Below the pieces are notes generated by a model. It did not search any database. It was not told the origin of the DNA and saw only the letters and a program-made list of their open reading frames with translations. DNA of 21,673 nt from a virus: the IMG/VR virus record IMGVR_UViG_3300042446_002214, positions 1 to 21,673 of that record. One strand, given 5' to 3'. Numbering within the stretch: the first letter of the stretch is position 1; every line of letters begins with the position of its first letter. Of this stretch, positions 4,532 through 9,971 are shown in pieces. A program made the position numbers and the translations under genes.

Positions 4532-4651
4532 ATGAAAGAATTCCTTTGTAATTTCATTCTGTCCGCCAAGGGTGGGCATGTTTATCTTGGCCACGGTTAC
4601 GAGTATACTTTTAGCGAAATTACTGAAATAGTTTTGGGCTTCTTTTCTTAA
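4532..4651 (+). CDS. Small hypothetical protein (39 aa)
   Basis: A 39-residue product with a hydrophobic N-terminus (EFLCNFIL), a Gly/His-rich centre (AKGGHVYLGHGYEY) and a hydrophobic end (IVLGFFS). Perhaps membrane-associated but without a full transmembrane span. Supported mainly by the promoter 5 nt upstream and by the array pattern. Not recognised. Confidence 0.6.
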   Translation: MKEFLCNFILSAKGGHVYLGHGYEYTFSEITEIVLGFFS

Positions 4652-4660
4652 ATAAAACAC

Positions 4661-4688
4661 TTGATCTTTTCCGCAAATAACCTATTGT
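4661..4688 (+). promoter_or_regulatory. Leaderless promoter for 4694
   Basis: -35 TTGATC (4661-4666), 16-bp spacer, -10 TATTGT (4683-4688), then 5 nt to the ATG. Weaker than its neighbours. Confidence 0.58.
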
Positions 4689-4693
4689 TCCCT

Positions 4694-4840
4694 ATGAACG
4701 AAATCATCAAAGCCGAACTGAACGAATACATCGATTACCTTGATTCCCTCGACTATCCCGAACAGGATGACGCACGGTGGGAAGCGATGGCAGAAGAACA
4801 CGAAAACATTCAATACGGCATGGCCGTGATGGGAGTCTAA
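4694..4840 (+). CDS. Small acidic helical protein (48 aa)
   Basis: Strongly acidic, helical throughout (IIKAELNEYIDYLDSLDY, then ARWEAMAEEHENI). No family recognised. It ends 15 nt before the lysozyme gene, which lacks a promoter of its own, so it probably shares a transcript with the lysis enzyme. Confidence 0.65.
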   Translation: MNEIIKAELNEYIDYLDSLDYPEQDDARWEAMAEEHENIQYGMAVMGV

Positions 4841-4855
4841 AACACACAAAAGAAC

Positions 4856-5449
4856 ATGAGATTCCTTGCCTTTTTCCTTGCCGTTAGCTTTCTTATCTAT
4901 CAAGAGATTAAAAGCTTTTATCCTAAAGACTTCACCGAACAAGTCTTCGAAGAGACAACCGTTGATCCCCAACCTTTGGAGGATTACCCTAAAGAGAGAT
5001 CCTTTGTGCCAATTCTCCCTTTGGAAAAGAAGGAAGATGATGAACTCATTTCTTTAATTAAAGAATTCGAAAGCTTTAGCCCCACGGTCTATAAATGCCA
5101 AGGTGGAGTTGATACCATTGGATATGGCATCACTGATCCAGAGGTTGTAAAAAGGGGAATCCTCACAGAGGAAGAGGCTTCCGAAATTCTCAAAGAAGAA
5201 ATAAACGTTCATCTTTCTTATGTGGATTCTTTTGTAAAGAAACCAATAACAGAACAACAAAGGAATGCCCTAGCTTCTTTCTCCTTTAATTGCGGAGATG
5301 GTAGTCTAAAGAAAATCGCAGCTAGAATTAATAGTGGCAAAATGAAGGAAGCAGGTGAAGCGATCCTCTTGTATGTCTATGCTAAAGGAAAACCATCTAA
5401 TGGTTTGAAAAAGCGTAGAGAGATAGAATATCAAATGTTTAATAGTTAA
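4856..5449 (+). CDS. GH24 phage lysozyme (endolysin) with N-terminal membrane segment
   Basis: A 197-residue T4/P1-type lysozyme. Residues 3-15 are a hydrophobic N-terminus (signal-anchor or SAR-type export signal), 24-60 a charged linker, and 61-197 the catalytic domain. Aligning to T4 lysozyme gives catalytic Glu72 (T4 E11), Cys81 in place of T4 D20, and Thr87 (T4 T26) in the VDTIGYG block. Cys at this position is a natural variant in GH24 enzymes. It cleaves peptidoglycan glycan strands. No promoter or SD is visible, so expression probably depends on the gene 15 nt upstream. Double stem-loop E4 follows. Confidence 0.9.
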   Translation: MRFLAFFLAVSFLIYQEIKSFYPKDFTEQVFEETTVDPQPLEDYPKERSFVPILPLEKKEDDELISLIKEFESFSPTVYKCQGGVDTIGYGITDPEVVKRGILTEEEASEILKEEINVHLSYVDSFVKKPITEQQRNALASFSFNCGDGSLKKIAARINSGKMKEAGEAILLYVYAKGKPSNGLKKRREIEYQMFNS

Positions 5450-5466
5450 CGTGTAACAAAGCTCTT

Positions 5467-5544
5467 CGTAAGTCGCTGGTTTTCAACGACTTACGGGGCG
5501 CGGCCCCGCCGCCCGTCGTAACTCGTTAAGGCTTAACGACTTAC
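5467..5544. repeat. Double stem-loop element E4
   Basis: CGTAAGTCGCTGG with TCAACGACTTACG; linker GGGCGCGGCCCCGCCGCCCG, the most common version; then CGTAACTCGTTAA with TTAACGACTTAC. Confidence 0.88.
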
Positions 5545-5560
5545 AAACAATTTGGCATCA

Positions 5561-5572
5561 CGCGATTGCGCC
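5561..5572. promoter_or_regulatory. CGCAATCGCG-type motif, inverted variant
   Basis: CGCGATTGCGCC, near the reverse complement of the usual motif, between E4 and the promoter of 5630. Confidence 0.42.
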
Positions 5573-5596
5573 ATGCGAAAAAAGACAGAAAAAGAT

Positions 5597-5624
5597 TTGC
5601 GTTCTCCCTTTGGTATGGTATAGT
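5597..5624 (+). promoter_or_regulatory. Leaderless promoter for 5630
   Basis: -35 TTGCGT (5597-5602), 16-bp spacer, -10 TATAGT (5619-5624), then TGGAC and ATG. Confidence 0.78.
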
Positions 5625-5629
5625 TGGAC

Positions 5630-5809
5630 ATGAAAATTGAAGAAGGAACGGAAGTTGTGTTCAAAGGAAAATGGTGGATCGTGCAAGAGTTTTGCCCATC
5701 TTATGATGGCGTTGAAGGTTTTGATGAAGTGGTGATTGCTGATGAAGATGGAGAAGAAAAGGTGGCTTTTGTTTATCAAATCGATACCGTTCTCCCTTCT
5801 TTTTCTTGA
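5630..5809 (+). CDS. Small acidic beta-rich protein (59 aa)
   Basis: Short alternating strands (GTEVVFKGKWWIVQEF, DEVVIAD, KVAFVYQI) suggest a small SH3-like beta barrel; no family recognised. The product is acidic. The ATG at 5630 is preferred over an upstream TTG because the -10 box ends 5 nt before it. The TGA stop overlaps the -35 hexamer of the next gene's promoter. Confidence 0.72.
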   Translation: MKIEEGTEVVFKGKWWIVQEFCPSYDGVEGFDEVVIADEDGEEKVAFVYQIDTVLPSFS

Positions 5810-5834
5810 CAAATAACAAAAACCCTGATATAAT
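5806..5834 (+). promoter_or_regulatory. Consensus leaderless promoter for 5841
   Basis: Perfect TTGACA (5806-5811), 17-bp spacer, perfect TATAAT (5829-5834), then 6 nt to ATG 5841. One of the strongest promoters by sequence in the window. Confidence 0.85.
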
Positions 5835-5840
5835 AACAGT

Positions 5841-6056
5841 ATGAAGAAGGCAATTTATTGGAAGCATGGTGAGGACAAGATGAGCGTTAAGGAGCTTGAT
5901 AAAGCGCTTAAAGATATAAATGAGAATATCGTGAGCGAAGAGAAAAAACAGTCAGGGAGTGAACAGACTAAACTTGTGTTTCCTTCTATTCTCCCTCTCT
6001 TGCTCAAAGCGCAGCAAGGTTTGATGAGGCTGAGAGCAGAAAAAATCGGTAAATGA
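5841..6056 (+). CDS. Hypothetical helical protein (71 aa)
   Basis: Basic N-terminus (MKKAIYWKHG) followed by a charged helix (KELDKALKDINENIVSEEKK) and a second C-terminal helix (LPLLLKAQQGLMRLRAEK). No family recognised. The full-consensus promoter suggests high early expression. Another gene starts 19 nt downstream. Confidence 0.74.
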   Translation: MKKAIYWKHGEDKMSVKELDKALKDINENIVSEEKKQSGSEQTKLVFPSILPLLLKAQQGLMRLRAEKIGK

Positions 6057-6075
6057 GGAACTCTAATATAATAGC

Positions 6076-6315
6076 ATGAGCCAACACTCCAACATCTGTA
6101 AGGAAGTCCTCTCCAAAGCGGTTAAATTTAATCTGTCGCATGGACAAACGTCAGAATTGCTGAACGCTATTTTTGCCGCTGCTGAATATGAGTGGGAAGT
6201 GTCCGAAACAGAAATACCCAATCTTTCTTATTCTTATCTTCGCACTCAAAAGGACGGATTGTATGGAGTGTCTCACGATCAAATTGATTCTTGGATGGAA
6301 ACTTCAGCTAAGTAA
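6076..6315 (+). CDS. Hypothetical protein (79 aa)
   Basis: Two N-terminal helices (CKEVLSKAVKFNLSHGQTSELLNAIFAAAEYEWE), then a polar segment with LSYSYLRTQKDGLYGVSHDQID. No family recognised. The start is preceded by AACTCTAATATAA (6059-6071). A TAATAT box there ends 6 nt before the ATG but has no good -35, so the gene may instead be read from 5841. The same 13-bp string recurs before tRNA-Met. Confidence 0.72.
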   Translation: MSQHSNICKEVLSKAVKFNLSHGQTSELLNAIFAAAEYEWEVSETEIPNLSYSYLRTQKDGLYGVSHDQIDSWMETSAK

Positions 6316-6342
6316 CTCTAATATAAAAGGAACGATAAAAAG

Positions 6343-6414
6343 GGGGGTGTAGCTAATTGGTCTAGCGCTCGACTCATAATCGAAGGAAAGCAGGTTCGAT
6401 TCCTGTCGCCCCCA
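6343..6414 (+). tRNA. tRNA-Met or tRNA-Ile2 (CAT)
   Basis: Acceptor GGGGGTG/CGCCCCC, D-arm GCTA/TAGC, anticodon loop CTCATAA (anticodon CAT), T-arm GCAGG/CCTGT around TTCGATT, discriminator A, no encoded CCA. It is not an initiator tRNA (no C1-A72 mismatch or GGG/CCC anticodon stem). Elongator Met is favoured because a tRNA-Ile(TAT) elsewhere already reads AUA, but lysidine-modified Ile2 cannot be excluded. Confidence 0.92.
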
Positions 6415-6425
6415 TCTCTCACCTA

Positions 6426-6504
6426 CATAACTCGTTGAAAATAAACCACTTACAGGGCGCGGCCCCGCCGCCCTTCATAACTCGTTGATAATAAAAGACT
6501 TACG
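6426..6504. repeat. Double stem-loop element E5
   Basis: Weaker hairpin arms than other copies (CATAACTCGTTGA with AAACCACTTAC; CATAACTCGTTGA with AAAAGACTTACG) around the standard GC linker. It follows the tRNA. Confidence 0.75.
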
Positions 6505-6519
6505 ACACAAAGAATATCA

Positions 6520-6531
6520 CGCAATCGCGCC
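6520..6531. promoter_or_regulatory. CGCAATCGCGCC motif
   Basis: Between E5 and the promoter of 6586, 20 bp upstream of the -35 box. Confidence 0.42.
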
Positions 6532-6551
6532 AAAAAACATCATTAAACTAC

Positions 6552-6579
6552 TTGCATCTTTCCTTTCTTATGTTATCTT
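6552..6579 (+). promoter_or_regulatory. Leaderless promoter for 6586
   Basis: -35 TTGCAT (6552-6557), 16-bp spacer, -10 TATCTT (6574-6579), then 6 nt to the ATG. Confidence 0.72.
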
Positions 6580-6585
6580 TGATAC

Positions 6586-6759
6586 ATGACTGAAGAACAA
6601 GCATACGAACACGGTTTTTACGCAACTCTCACCTTGAACCAAATGCCAGATGACGATGATCTTCTTGCGGCGTTTGATCAGGGCGAGCGGGACAGGCAGG
6701 AGGTCGCTGCCGTTGAGATGGCTCACGAAGCTTACGCGATGGAACTTTACGGCCATTGA
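6586..6759 (+). CDS. Small acidic protein (57 aa)
   Basis: Pattern A-x-x-x-G-x-x-A near the N-terminus (AYEHGFYATL), then PDDDDLLAAFDQGERDRQE. This loosely recalls phage proteins of the ribosome-modulation-factor-like type (alanine/glycine helix, then AF-x-x-G), but the match is by eye and weak. Ends ELYGH. Own promoter upstream, E6 12 bp downstream: a clean monocistronic cassette. Confidence 0.7.
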   Translation: MTEEQAYEHGFYATLTLNQMPDDDDLLAAFDQGERDRQEVAAVEMAHEAYAMELYGH

Positions 6760-6770
6760 TAGCTTTCCCT

Positions 6771-6847
6771 GTAACTCCTTGATATTCAAGGGGTTACGGG
6801 GCGCGGCCCCGCCGCTGGTCGCAACTCGTTGAGAATCAACGAATTAG
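6771..6847. repeat. Double stem-loop element E6 (compensatory changes)
   Basis: First hairpin GTAACTCCTTGA with TCAAGGGGTTAC: both arms differ from the family consensus, yet pairing is kept. Standard linker, then GCAACTCGTTGA with TCAACGAATTA. Confidence 0.83.
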
Positions 6848-6853
6848 ACTATA

Positions 6854-6865
6854 CGCAATCGCGCC
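6854..6865. promoter_or_regulatory. CGCAATCGCGCC motif
   Basis: In the longer block ATACGCAATCGCGCCATA, 7 bp after E6, 23 bp before the -35 of the next gene. Confidence 0.45.
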
Positions 6866-6888
6866 ATAAAGAAAGATGATGAATTAAT

Positions 6889-6916
6889 TTGCACTTTCCT
6901 TTTCTTGGGTTACATT
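6889..6916 (+). promoter_or_regulatory. Leaderless promoter for 6922
   Basis: -35 TTGCAC (6889-6894), 16-bp spacer, -10 TACATT (6911-6916), then 5 nt to the ATG. Confidence 0.75.
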
Positions 6917-6921
6917 ATCAC

Positions 6922-7140
6922 ATGTTCAAATACGAAGTCATTCAGCATCTTGTTGGTCCTTGGCACACTCCCGGTATGGGGAAGGTCGTTTATACTTGGT
7001 TTTCCAAGTCTCCCAAGGAGGCTTGCGCTCGCCGTGGAGCTTTCGCGGCTCATTTCGATGGGGATGACTCCCTCCCCTGCGTGATTGAGGAGGTTCGCCT
7101 TTGGCGCAACGGCAAGCTTCTGTTTTCGAAGTGGTCATAA
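6922..7140 (+). CDS. Hypothetical protein (72 aa)
   Basis: An N-terminal strand-rich stretch (FKYEVIQHLVGPWHTPG, VVYTWFSKSP) leads to a short helix (KEACARRGAFAAHF) and a C-terminal strand (VIEEVRLWRNGKLLF). This beta-beta-alpha-beta plan is common in tiny phage proteins of unknown role. Not recognised. The stop codon lies inside the first arm of E7, so the element's hairpin begins within the coding sequence. Confidence 0.73.
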   Translation: MFKYEVIQHLVGPWHTPGMGKVVYTWFSKSPKEACARRGAFAAHFDGDDSLPCVIEEVRLWRNGKLLFSKWS

Positions 7141-7214
7141 GTGGTTGAGGCTCAAAGCCTTACGGCGAGCCGCCCCGCCGCCCGTCGCAACTCGTTGAGA
7201 AGCAACGACTTACG
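7136..7214. repeat. Double stem-loop element E7, overlapping a stop codon
   Basis: First arm (from 7136) contains the TAA of the gene ending at 7140 and has diverged (ATAAGTGGTTGA with TCAAAGCCTTACG). The second hairpin GCAACTCGTTGA with AGCAACGACTTACG keeps the standard form. Confidence 0.78.
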
Positions 7215-7262
7215 ACATAAACAAAATTCCGCCGCTTTATAAGAAAAAAGAGAGAAAAGGAT

Positions 7263-7290
7263 TTGCATTCTTTCTTTAGAGTGGTATAGT
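7263..7290 (+). promoter_or_regulatory. Leaderless promoter for 7296
   Basis: -35 TTGCAT (7263-7268), 16-bp spacer, -10 TATAGT (7285-7290), then TGGAC and ATG; strongly purine-rich upstream. Confidence 0.78.
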
Positions 7291-7295
7291 TGGAC

Positions 7296-7487
7296 ATGCA
7301 ATACATCATCAAAGCTGAGAGCGGTATCCGTGGAATTTGTAATCTTGGAGCGGGGGTTTCGGAAAAAGCCGCTTGGGAAGACGCTTTTGGCCCCAAGCCT
7401 TGGACCGACTACCAGAAAAAAACTGCTAAAAAATGCTGGTGCGAGCAGGAGGAGTCTGATGAACCCGTGAGCTATTCTGGCTACTAA
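7296..7487 (+). CDS. Small hypothetical protein (63 aa)
   Basis: N-terminal strands (MQYIIKAESGIRGICNLG), then a helix with WEDAFGPKPWTDYQKKTAKKCWCEQ, and a polar tail. The DAFGPKPW element looks like a conserved core, but I cannot name the family. A CWC pair may bind metal or form a disulfide. ATG 7296 is chosen over a TTG at 7290 because that TTG overlaps the -10 box. Confidence 0.73.
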   Translation: MQYIIKAESGIRGICNLGAGVSEKAAWEDAFGPKPWTDYQKKTAKKCWCEQEESDEPVSYSGY

Positions 7488-7496
7488 TCGCAATCT

Positions 7497-7574
7497 CGTA
7501 AGTCGTTGAAAATAAACGACTTACGGGGCGCGGCCCCGCCGCCCGTCATAACTCCTTCATTATCAATGACTTAC
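7497..7574. repeat. Double stem-loop element E8
   Basis: CGTAAGTCGTTGA with AAACGACTTACG, standard linker, then CATAACTCCTTCA with TCAATGACTTAC. Confidence 0.85.
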
Positions 7575-7603
7575 AAAGATGTGCCTCCAAAGGCTTTTTG
7601 CCC

Positions 7604-7615
7604 CGCAATCGCGCC
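7604..7615. promoter_or_regulatory. CGCAATCGCGCC motif
   Basis: First of two copies between E8 and the promoter of 7777. Confidence 0.42.
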
Positions 7616-7646
7616 ATAAGCTATTTACAGAAACACGAATGATCTT

Positions 7647-7660
7647 GGCGCAATCGCGCC
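7647..7660. promoter_or_regulatory. GGCGCAATCGCGCC motif, full form
   Basis: The most complete copy: GGCGC and GCGCC arms around AATC can form a 5-bp hairpin. A second hairpin, TCAATAAG (7697-7704) with CTTATTGA (7715-7722), follows before the promoter. Confidence 0.45.
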
Positions 7661-7741
7661 ATAAAGATATTTGAAGAAAACGCTTGTATTCTTTGCTCAA
7701 TAAGGCTTGGTTGTCTTATTGAATTATTTAAAGAAAGAATC

Positions 7742-7769
7742 TTGACAAACACCGAAAACCTGCTAAATT
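7742..7769 (+). promoter_or_regulatory. Leaderless promoter for 7777
   Basis: -35 TTGACA (7742-7747), 16-bp spacer, -10 TAAATT (7764-7769), then 7 nt to the ATG. Confidence 0.75.
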
Positions 7770-7776
7770 TACCGCC

Positions 7777-8220
7777 ATGAACCTACTGAAAGAAACCATC
7801 TCCGTTTTTAATAGTTACAACCTTGTTCCCCACAACATCCTTTTTATCGGTTGTGAGGAAACTGGTCACCGCTGTTCTTGGGAACAGTTTCAAACCCTTG
7901 CGGATCGCGAATACAATGGCGGTTACGGTTGTGCGGAGGTTTTGACCGACCTTGTGATTATCTTTGTTGACGGAACGAAGCTCTCCCGTAGTGAATACGA
8001 TGGTTCTGAGTGGTGGAGCGTCAAAAAGCCCTTCGTGATGCCAGAAGAAACCAAGGAAATCGATTCTCTTTTTGTTGAGAATTATAATTATCGTTTTCAA
8101 GACCTTAAAGAAGATTATTGGAATGATGTTGCCAGCGATGGAGAAGCCGATGGAGACGCCCTTGCGAGTGCTGGTTTTGGCACGGATGAGGACTATGGGT
8201 TCTTTGGTGATGAGTATTGA
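7777..8220 (+). CDS. Hypothetical acidic protein (147 aa)
   Basis: One of the larger array proteins. The N-terminal 90 residues look folded: helix KETISVFNSYN, strand HNILFIGCEE, a helix around WEQFQTLADREY, strands LVIIFVDGTKL and SEWWSVKKP. The last 45 residues are very acidic (repeated D/E with G and A), which may mimic nucleic acid or be disordered. Five Cys are not arranged as an obvious zinc site. No family recognised. Confidence 0.78.
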   Translation: MNLLKETISVFNSYNLVPHNILFIGCEETGHRCSWEQFQTLADREYNGGYGCAEVLTDLVIIFVDGTKLSRSEYDGSEWWSVKKPFVMPEETKEIDSLFVENYNYRFQDLKEDYWNDVASDGEADGDALASAGFGTDEDYGFFGDEY

Positions 8221-8229
8221 TTTTTAATC

Positions 8230-8309
8230 GTTGTAAGGTGTTGAGCATCAGCGTCTTACGACGGCGCACCGCCCGTCCCGTCGTAACTCGTTCATTCTTA
8301 ACGACTTAG
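8230..8309. repeat. Double stem-loop element E9 (wobble-rich)
   Basis: GTAAGGTGTTGA pairs with TCAGCGTCTTAC using several G-T wobbles, extended by GTT/GAC at the base; divergent linker; then CGTAACTCGTTCA with TTAACGACTTA. The wobbles suggest that pairing matters in RNA. Confidence 0.8.
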
Positions 8310-8315
8310 CCTATA

Positions 8316-8327
8316 CGCAATCGCGCC
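8316..8327. promoter_or_regulatory. CGCAATCGCGCC motif
   Basis: In the block TATACGCAATCGCGCCATA, 7 bp after E9 and 23 bp before the -35 box: the same spacing as at 6854. Confidence 0.45.
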
Positions 8328-8350
8328 ATATAAAATAAAGAAGAAAAGAG

Positions 8351-8378
8351 TTGAACCTTTCCTTTCTTCTGTTACATT
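8351..8378 (+). promoter_or_regulatory. Leaderless promoter for the 8385-9091 operon
   Basis: -35 TTGAAC (8351-8356), 16-bp spacer, -10 TACATT (8373-8378), then 6 nt to the ATG. Confidence 0.75.
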
Positions 8379-8384
8379 ACCTAC

Positions 8385-8570
8385 ATGAACAACGACCTAT
8401 TCGAAGAAATCGAAAACACCGCTGAATGCCTTTTCGAAAAAGAAGAAGCAGATCGAGACTACGATACTGTTGCGAAAGAAATCGCTTCGCGCTATCCCGG
8501 CGCATCTTGGAGCAGTATTCGTCTTCAACTTGAATACATCGTTTCCGATATTGAAAACCTCGCCGCCTAA
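8385..8570 (+). CDS. Small acidic helical protein (61 aa)
   Basis: First gene of a four-gene operon (gaps 4, 1 and 3 nt). Helix LFEEIENTAECLFEKEEA, then a possible helix-turn-helix-like segment (YDTVAKEIASRYPGASWSSIRLQLEYIV) of the kind seen in small DNA-binding domains. The overall charge is acidic, so this is only a suggestion. No family recognised. Confidence 0.72.
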   Translation: MNNDLFEEIENTAECLFEKEEADRDYDTVAKEIASRYPGASWSSIRLQLEYIVSDIENLAA

Positions 8571-8574
8571 TACC

Positions 8575-8802
8575 ATGCAAACCGAACAAGAAATCAAACT
8601 CTCATATCATCGCCTAAAACACGGTAGCCTCTATGATCGTGGCTCCGCTGATGCATACTACTGGCGTGATGCCGATCCGCACTATTACCCCAACGGAACC
8701 TACAATCCTCCCCGCATTGGAAAAGAGGAATTGTCCAAAGAACAAATTGAGGAATACATGTTCGCCTATAACAACGAAACCGACAGAAAGGAATACCAAT
8801 AA
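8575..8802 (+). CDS. Conserved phage protein of unknown function (75 aa)
   Basis: Shows a pattern I recognise from many tailed-phage genomes: DRGSADAYYWRDADPHYYPNG (about residues 19-39), then a hydrophobic-acidic helix with IEEYMFAYNNETDRKEY. It is rich in Tyr, Asp and His and likely a compact single domain. No biochemical role is known to me. No SD; the start follows the previous stop by 4 nt, so reinitiation or coupling is likely. Confidence 0.78.
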   Translation: MQTEQEIKLSYHRLKHGSLYDRGSADAYYWRDADPHYYPNGTYNPPRIGKEELSKEQIEEYMFAYNNETDRKEYQ

Positions 8803-8803
8803 C

Positions 8804-8989
8804 ATGGACGAAGACCAGTATATCGAAAGCTATTGGGAGGCCGATATGTTTGGCAATCCCTACTTGCAGCCCGATCAAGTAGAAGATGATTCTTTTTATC
8901 GAGGTATGGATAGCGAAGAAGAAGAGGCAGAAGAACAAGAAGAAAGCTATCAAGAAGAATTCGGCTTTTCAGAATACAACGACTATTAA
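8804..8989 (+). CDS. Very acidic small protein (61 aa)
   Basis: About one third Asp/Glu, including the run DSEEEEAEEQEESYQEE (about residues 36-52). Starts 1 nt after the preceding stop (TAACATG). Such a composition fits disorder or nucleic-acid mimicry; function unknown. Confidence 0.72.
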   Translation: MDEDQYIESYWEADMFGNPYLQPDQVEDDSFYRGMDSEEEEAEEQEESYQEEFGFSEYNDY

Positions 8990-8992
8990 AAT

Positions 8993-9091
8993 ATGATATA
9001 CGAAGATCCTAGCTTGCTTATAAACATTATTGCAGGAATTTGTGGGGCCGTTTTGATTGTTTGTTTGTTGATTGGTCAATACGGTCATTGA
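8993..9091 (+). CDS. Membrane microprotein (32 aa)
   Basis: Last gene of the operon, 3 nt after the preceding stop. A short polar head (MIYEDPS), then a single transmembrane helix (LLINIIAGICGAVLIVCLL) and tail IGQYGH. Similar size and final His to the 31-aa family at 1465 and 4103, but sequence similarity is too low to claim homology. Confidence 0.6.
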   Translation: MIYEDPSLLINIIAGICGAVLIVCLLIGQYGH

Positions 9092-9102
9092 ATTAAAAGC
9101 TT

Positions 9103-9179
9103 CGTAACTCGTTGATCGTTAACGACTTACGGGGCGCGGCCCCGCCGCCTGTCGTAACTCCTTGATAATCAACGACTTA
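9103..9179. repeat. Double stem-loop element E10
   Basis: CGTAACTCGTTGA with TTAACGACTTACG, standard linker, then CGTAACTCCTTGA with TCAACGACTTA. Confidence 0.85.
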
Positions 9180-9186
9180 GCCCATA

Positions 9187-9198
9187 CGCAATCGCGCC
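9187..9198. promoter_or_regulatory. CGCAATCGCGCC motif
   Basis: In the block CATACGCAATCGCGCCAT, 7 bp after E10: the third instance of this exact spacing. Confidence 0.45.
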
Positions 9199-9221
9199 AT
9201 GTAAAATAAAGAAGAAAGGGG

Positions 9222-9249
9222 TTGCATTCCCCCAAAAATGCATTACATT
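9222..9249 (+). promoter_or_regulatory. Promoter for 9291 (with leader)
   Basis: -35 TTGCAT (9222-9227), 16-bp spacer, -10 TACATT (9244-9249). The gene start is 41 nt further on, so this is one of the few units with a 5' leader. A tiny reading frame TTG-TCG-AAA-GGA-TAA begins 4 nt after the -10 box. Confidence 0.7.
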
Positions 9250-9290
9250 ACTCTTGTCGAAAGGATAAACAAATAACCGAAAGACTAAAT

Positions 9291-9548
9291 ATGAAAGACC
9301 AATTAGATGCTACTGACAAACTGTATGTTGCCGCCCGAATCATCAATGGCGAGGAAGCCATTGCCGAATTCAATTACGAAGACAAATTCGGATGCATTAC
9401 GCATCGTCGCGTAAAGGTTGATTCGGTAGTTACCGACAACCACGGGAACTTCATCTGGTATAACTATTCGGATGGAGGTGGTCACGGTGGTGGTCATCGC
9501 GCCTTCAATGCTGAACGTATCAACGGATTCCGCTTTGTTCGCAAGTAA
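9291..9548 (+). CDS. Small protein with WYL-like core (85 aa)
   Basis: The second half (RRVKVDSVVTDNHGNFIWYNYSDGG...HRAFNAERINGFRFV) has the layout of a WYL core: a strand with a basic R-R-x-K-V motif, an aromatic strand, and R-x-F-x-x-x-R-I before the last strand. WYL domains bind ligands and occur in phage and defence regulators, but there is no HTH here, so this would be a stand-alone sensor or just an SH3-like barrel. A Gly/His loop (GGGHGGGH) is distinctive. No SD in the leader. Confidence 0.7.
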   Translation: MKDQLDATDKLYVAARIINGEEAIAEFNYEDKFGCITHRRVKVDSVVTDNHGNFIWYNYSDGGGHGGGHRAFNAERINGFRFVRK

Positions 9549-9556
9549 TGGGTAAA

Positions 9557-9591
9557 GGGGCGCGGTCTCACATTATGTGACGCCGCGCCCC
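9557..9591 (+). terminator. GC-rich hairpin (possible terminator or processing site)
   Basis: GGGGCGCGG (9557-9565) pairs with CCGCGCCCC (9583-9591); inside, TCACA pairs with TGTGA around TTA. No T run follows and the next gene starts 14 nt later, so it may stabilise or process a joint transcript rather than terminate it. Confidence 0.55.
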
Positions 9592-9605
9592 AACTGTTTC
9601 ATATA

Positions 9606-9971
9606 ATGAAAAAACGAGTTTACTTTAATCTGCACAAACGCCTTTTCTCTGTTCAAGAGAAGGTGAATGGTCAATGGAAGGTTGTCGGTCACACTGATGA
9701 CATCACTCTTTACAATGTTACCTTTAAGGTAAGCGAGGCAGGGCGGCAAAGGGTTCTTAGAGAAAAGAAGAAGAATGTTCATGCTTTTGTTGAGGGAACT
9801 CTTTCCCCTTCTCCTCTTCAGTGCCACAGTCCACTAACCATTCGATACAATCCCTACAAGTGTGGATCGTTTACCTCTGGAGAATTCAACGTCAAGGAGG
9901 CGGGATCGGTTCGCCTTTCAAAGATCGATGGCAAGCCAACTATACAAGCCGATTTCTTTTATACAGCATGA
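9606..9971 (+). CDS. Conserved protein of unknown function (121 aa)
   Basis: Recognisable as a family found in phages and bacteria: starts RVYFNLHKRLFSVQEK, then VVGHTDDITLYNVTFKVSEAG, then RQRVLREKKKNVHAFVEGTL, with a His-rich centre and C-terminal strands. The conserved RVLREKKKNVHAFV block is diagnostic. No activity is established to my knowledge; the basic centre would suit nucleic-acid contact. No promoter is clear (the TATAAT at 9602 overlaps the start), so readthrough from 9291 is likely. Stop overlaps the next start (ATGA). Confidence 0.8.
   Translation: MKKRVYFNLHKRLFSVQEKVNGQWKVVGHTDDITLYNVTFKVSEAGRQRVLREKKKNVHAFVEGTLSPSPLQCHSPLTIRYNPYKCGSFTSGEFNVKEAGSVRLSKIDGKPTIQADFFYTA

Noticed and set aside
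2160-9200. Double stem-loops as a CRISPR array
   Set aside because: The repeats are spaced by whole genes of varied length, are imperfect, and have no uniform spacers or cas genes.
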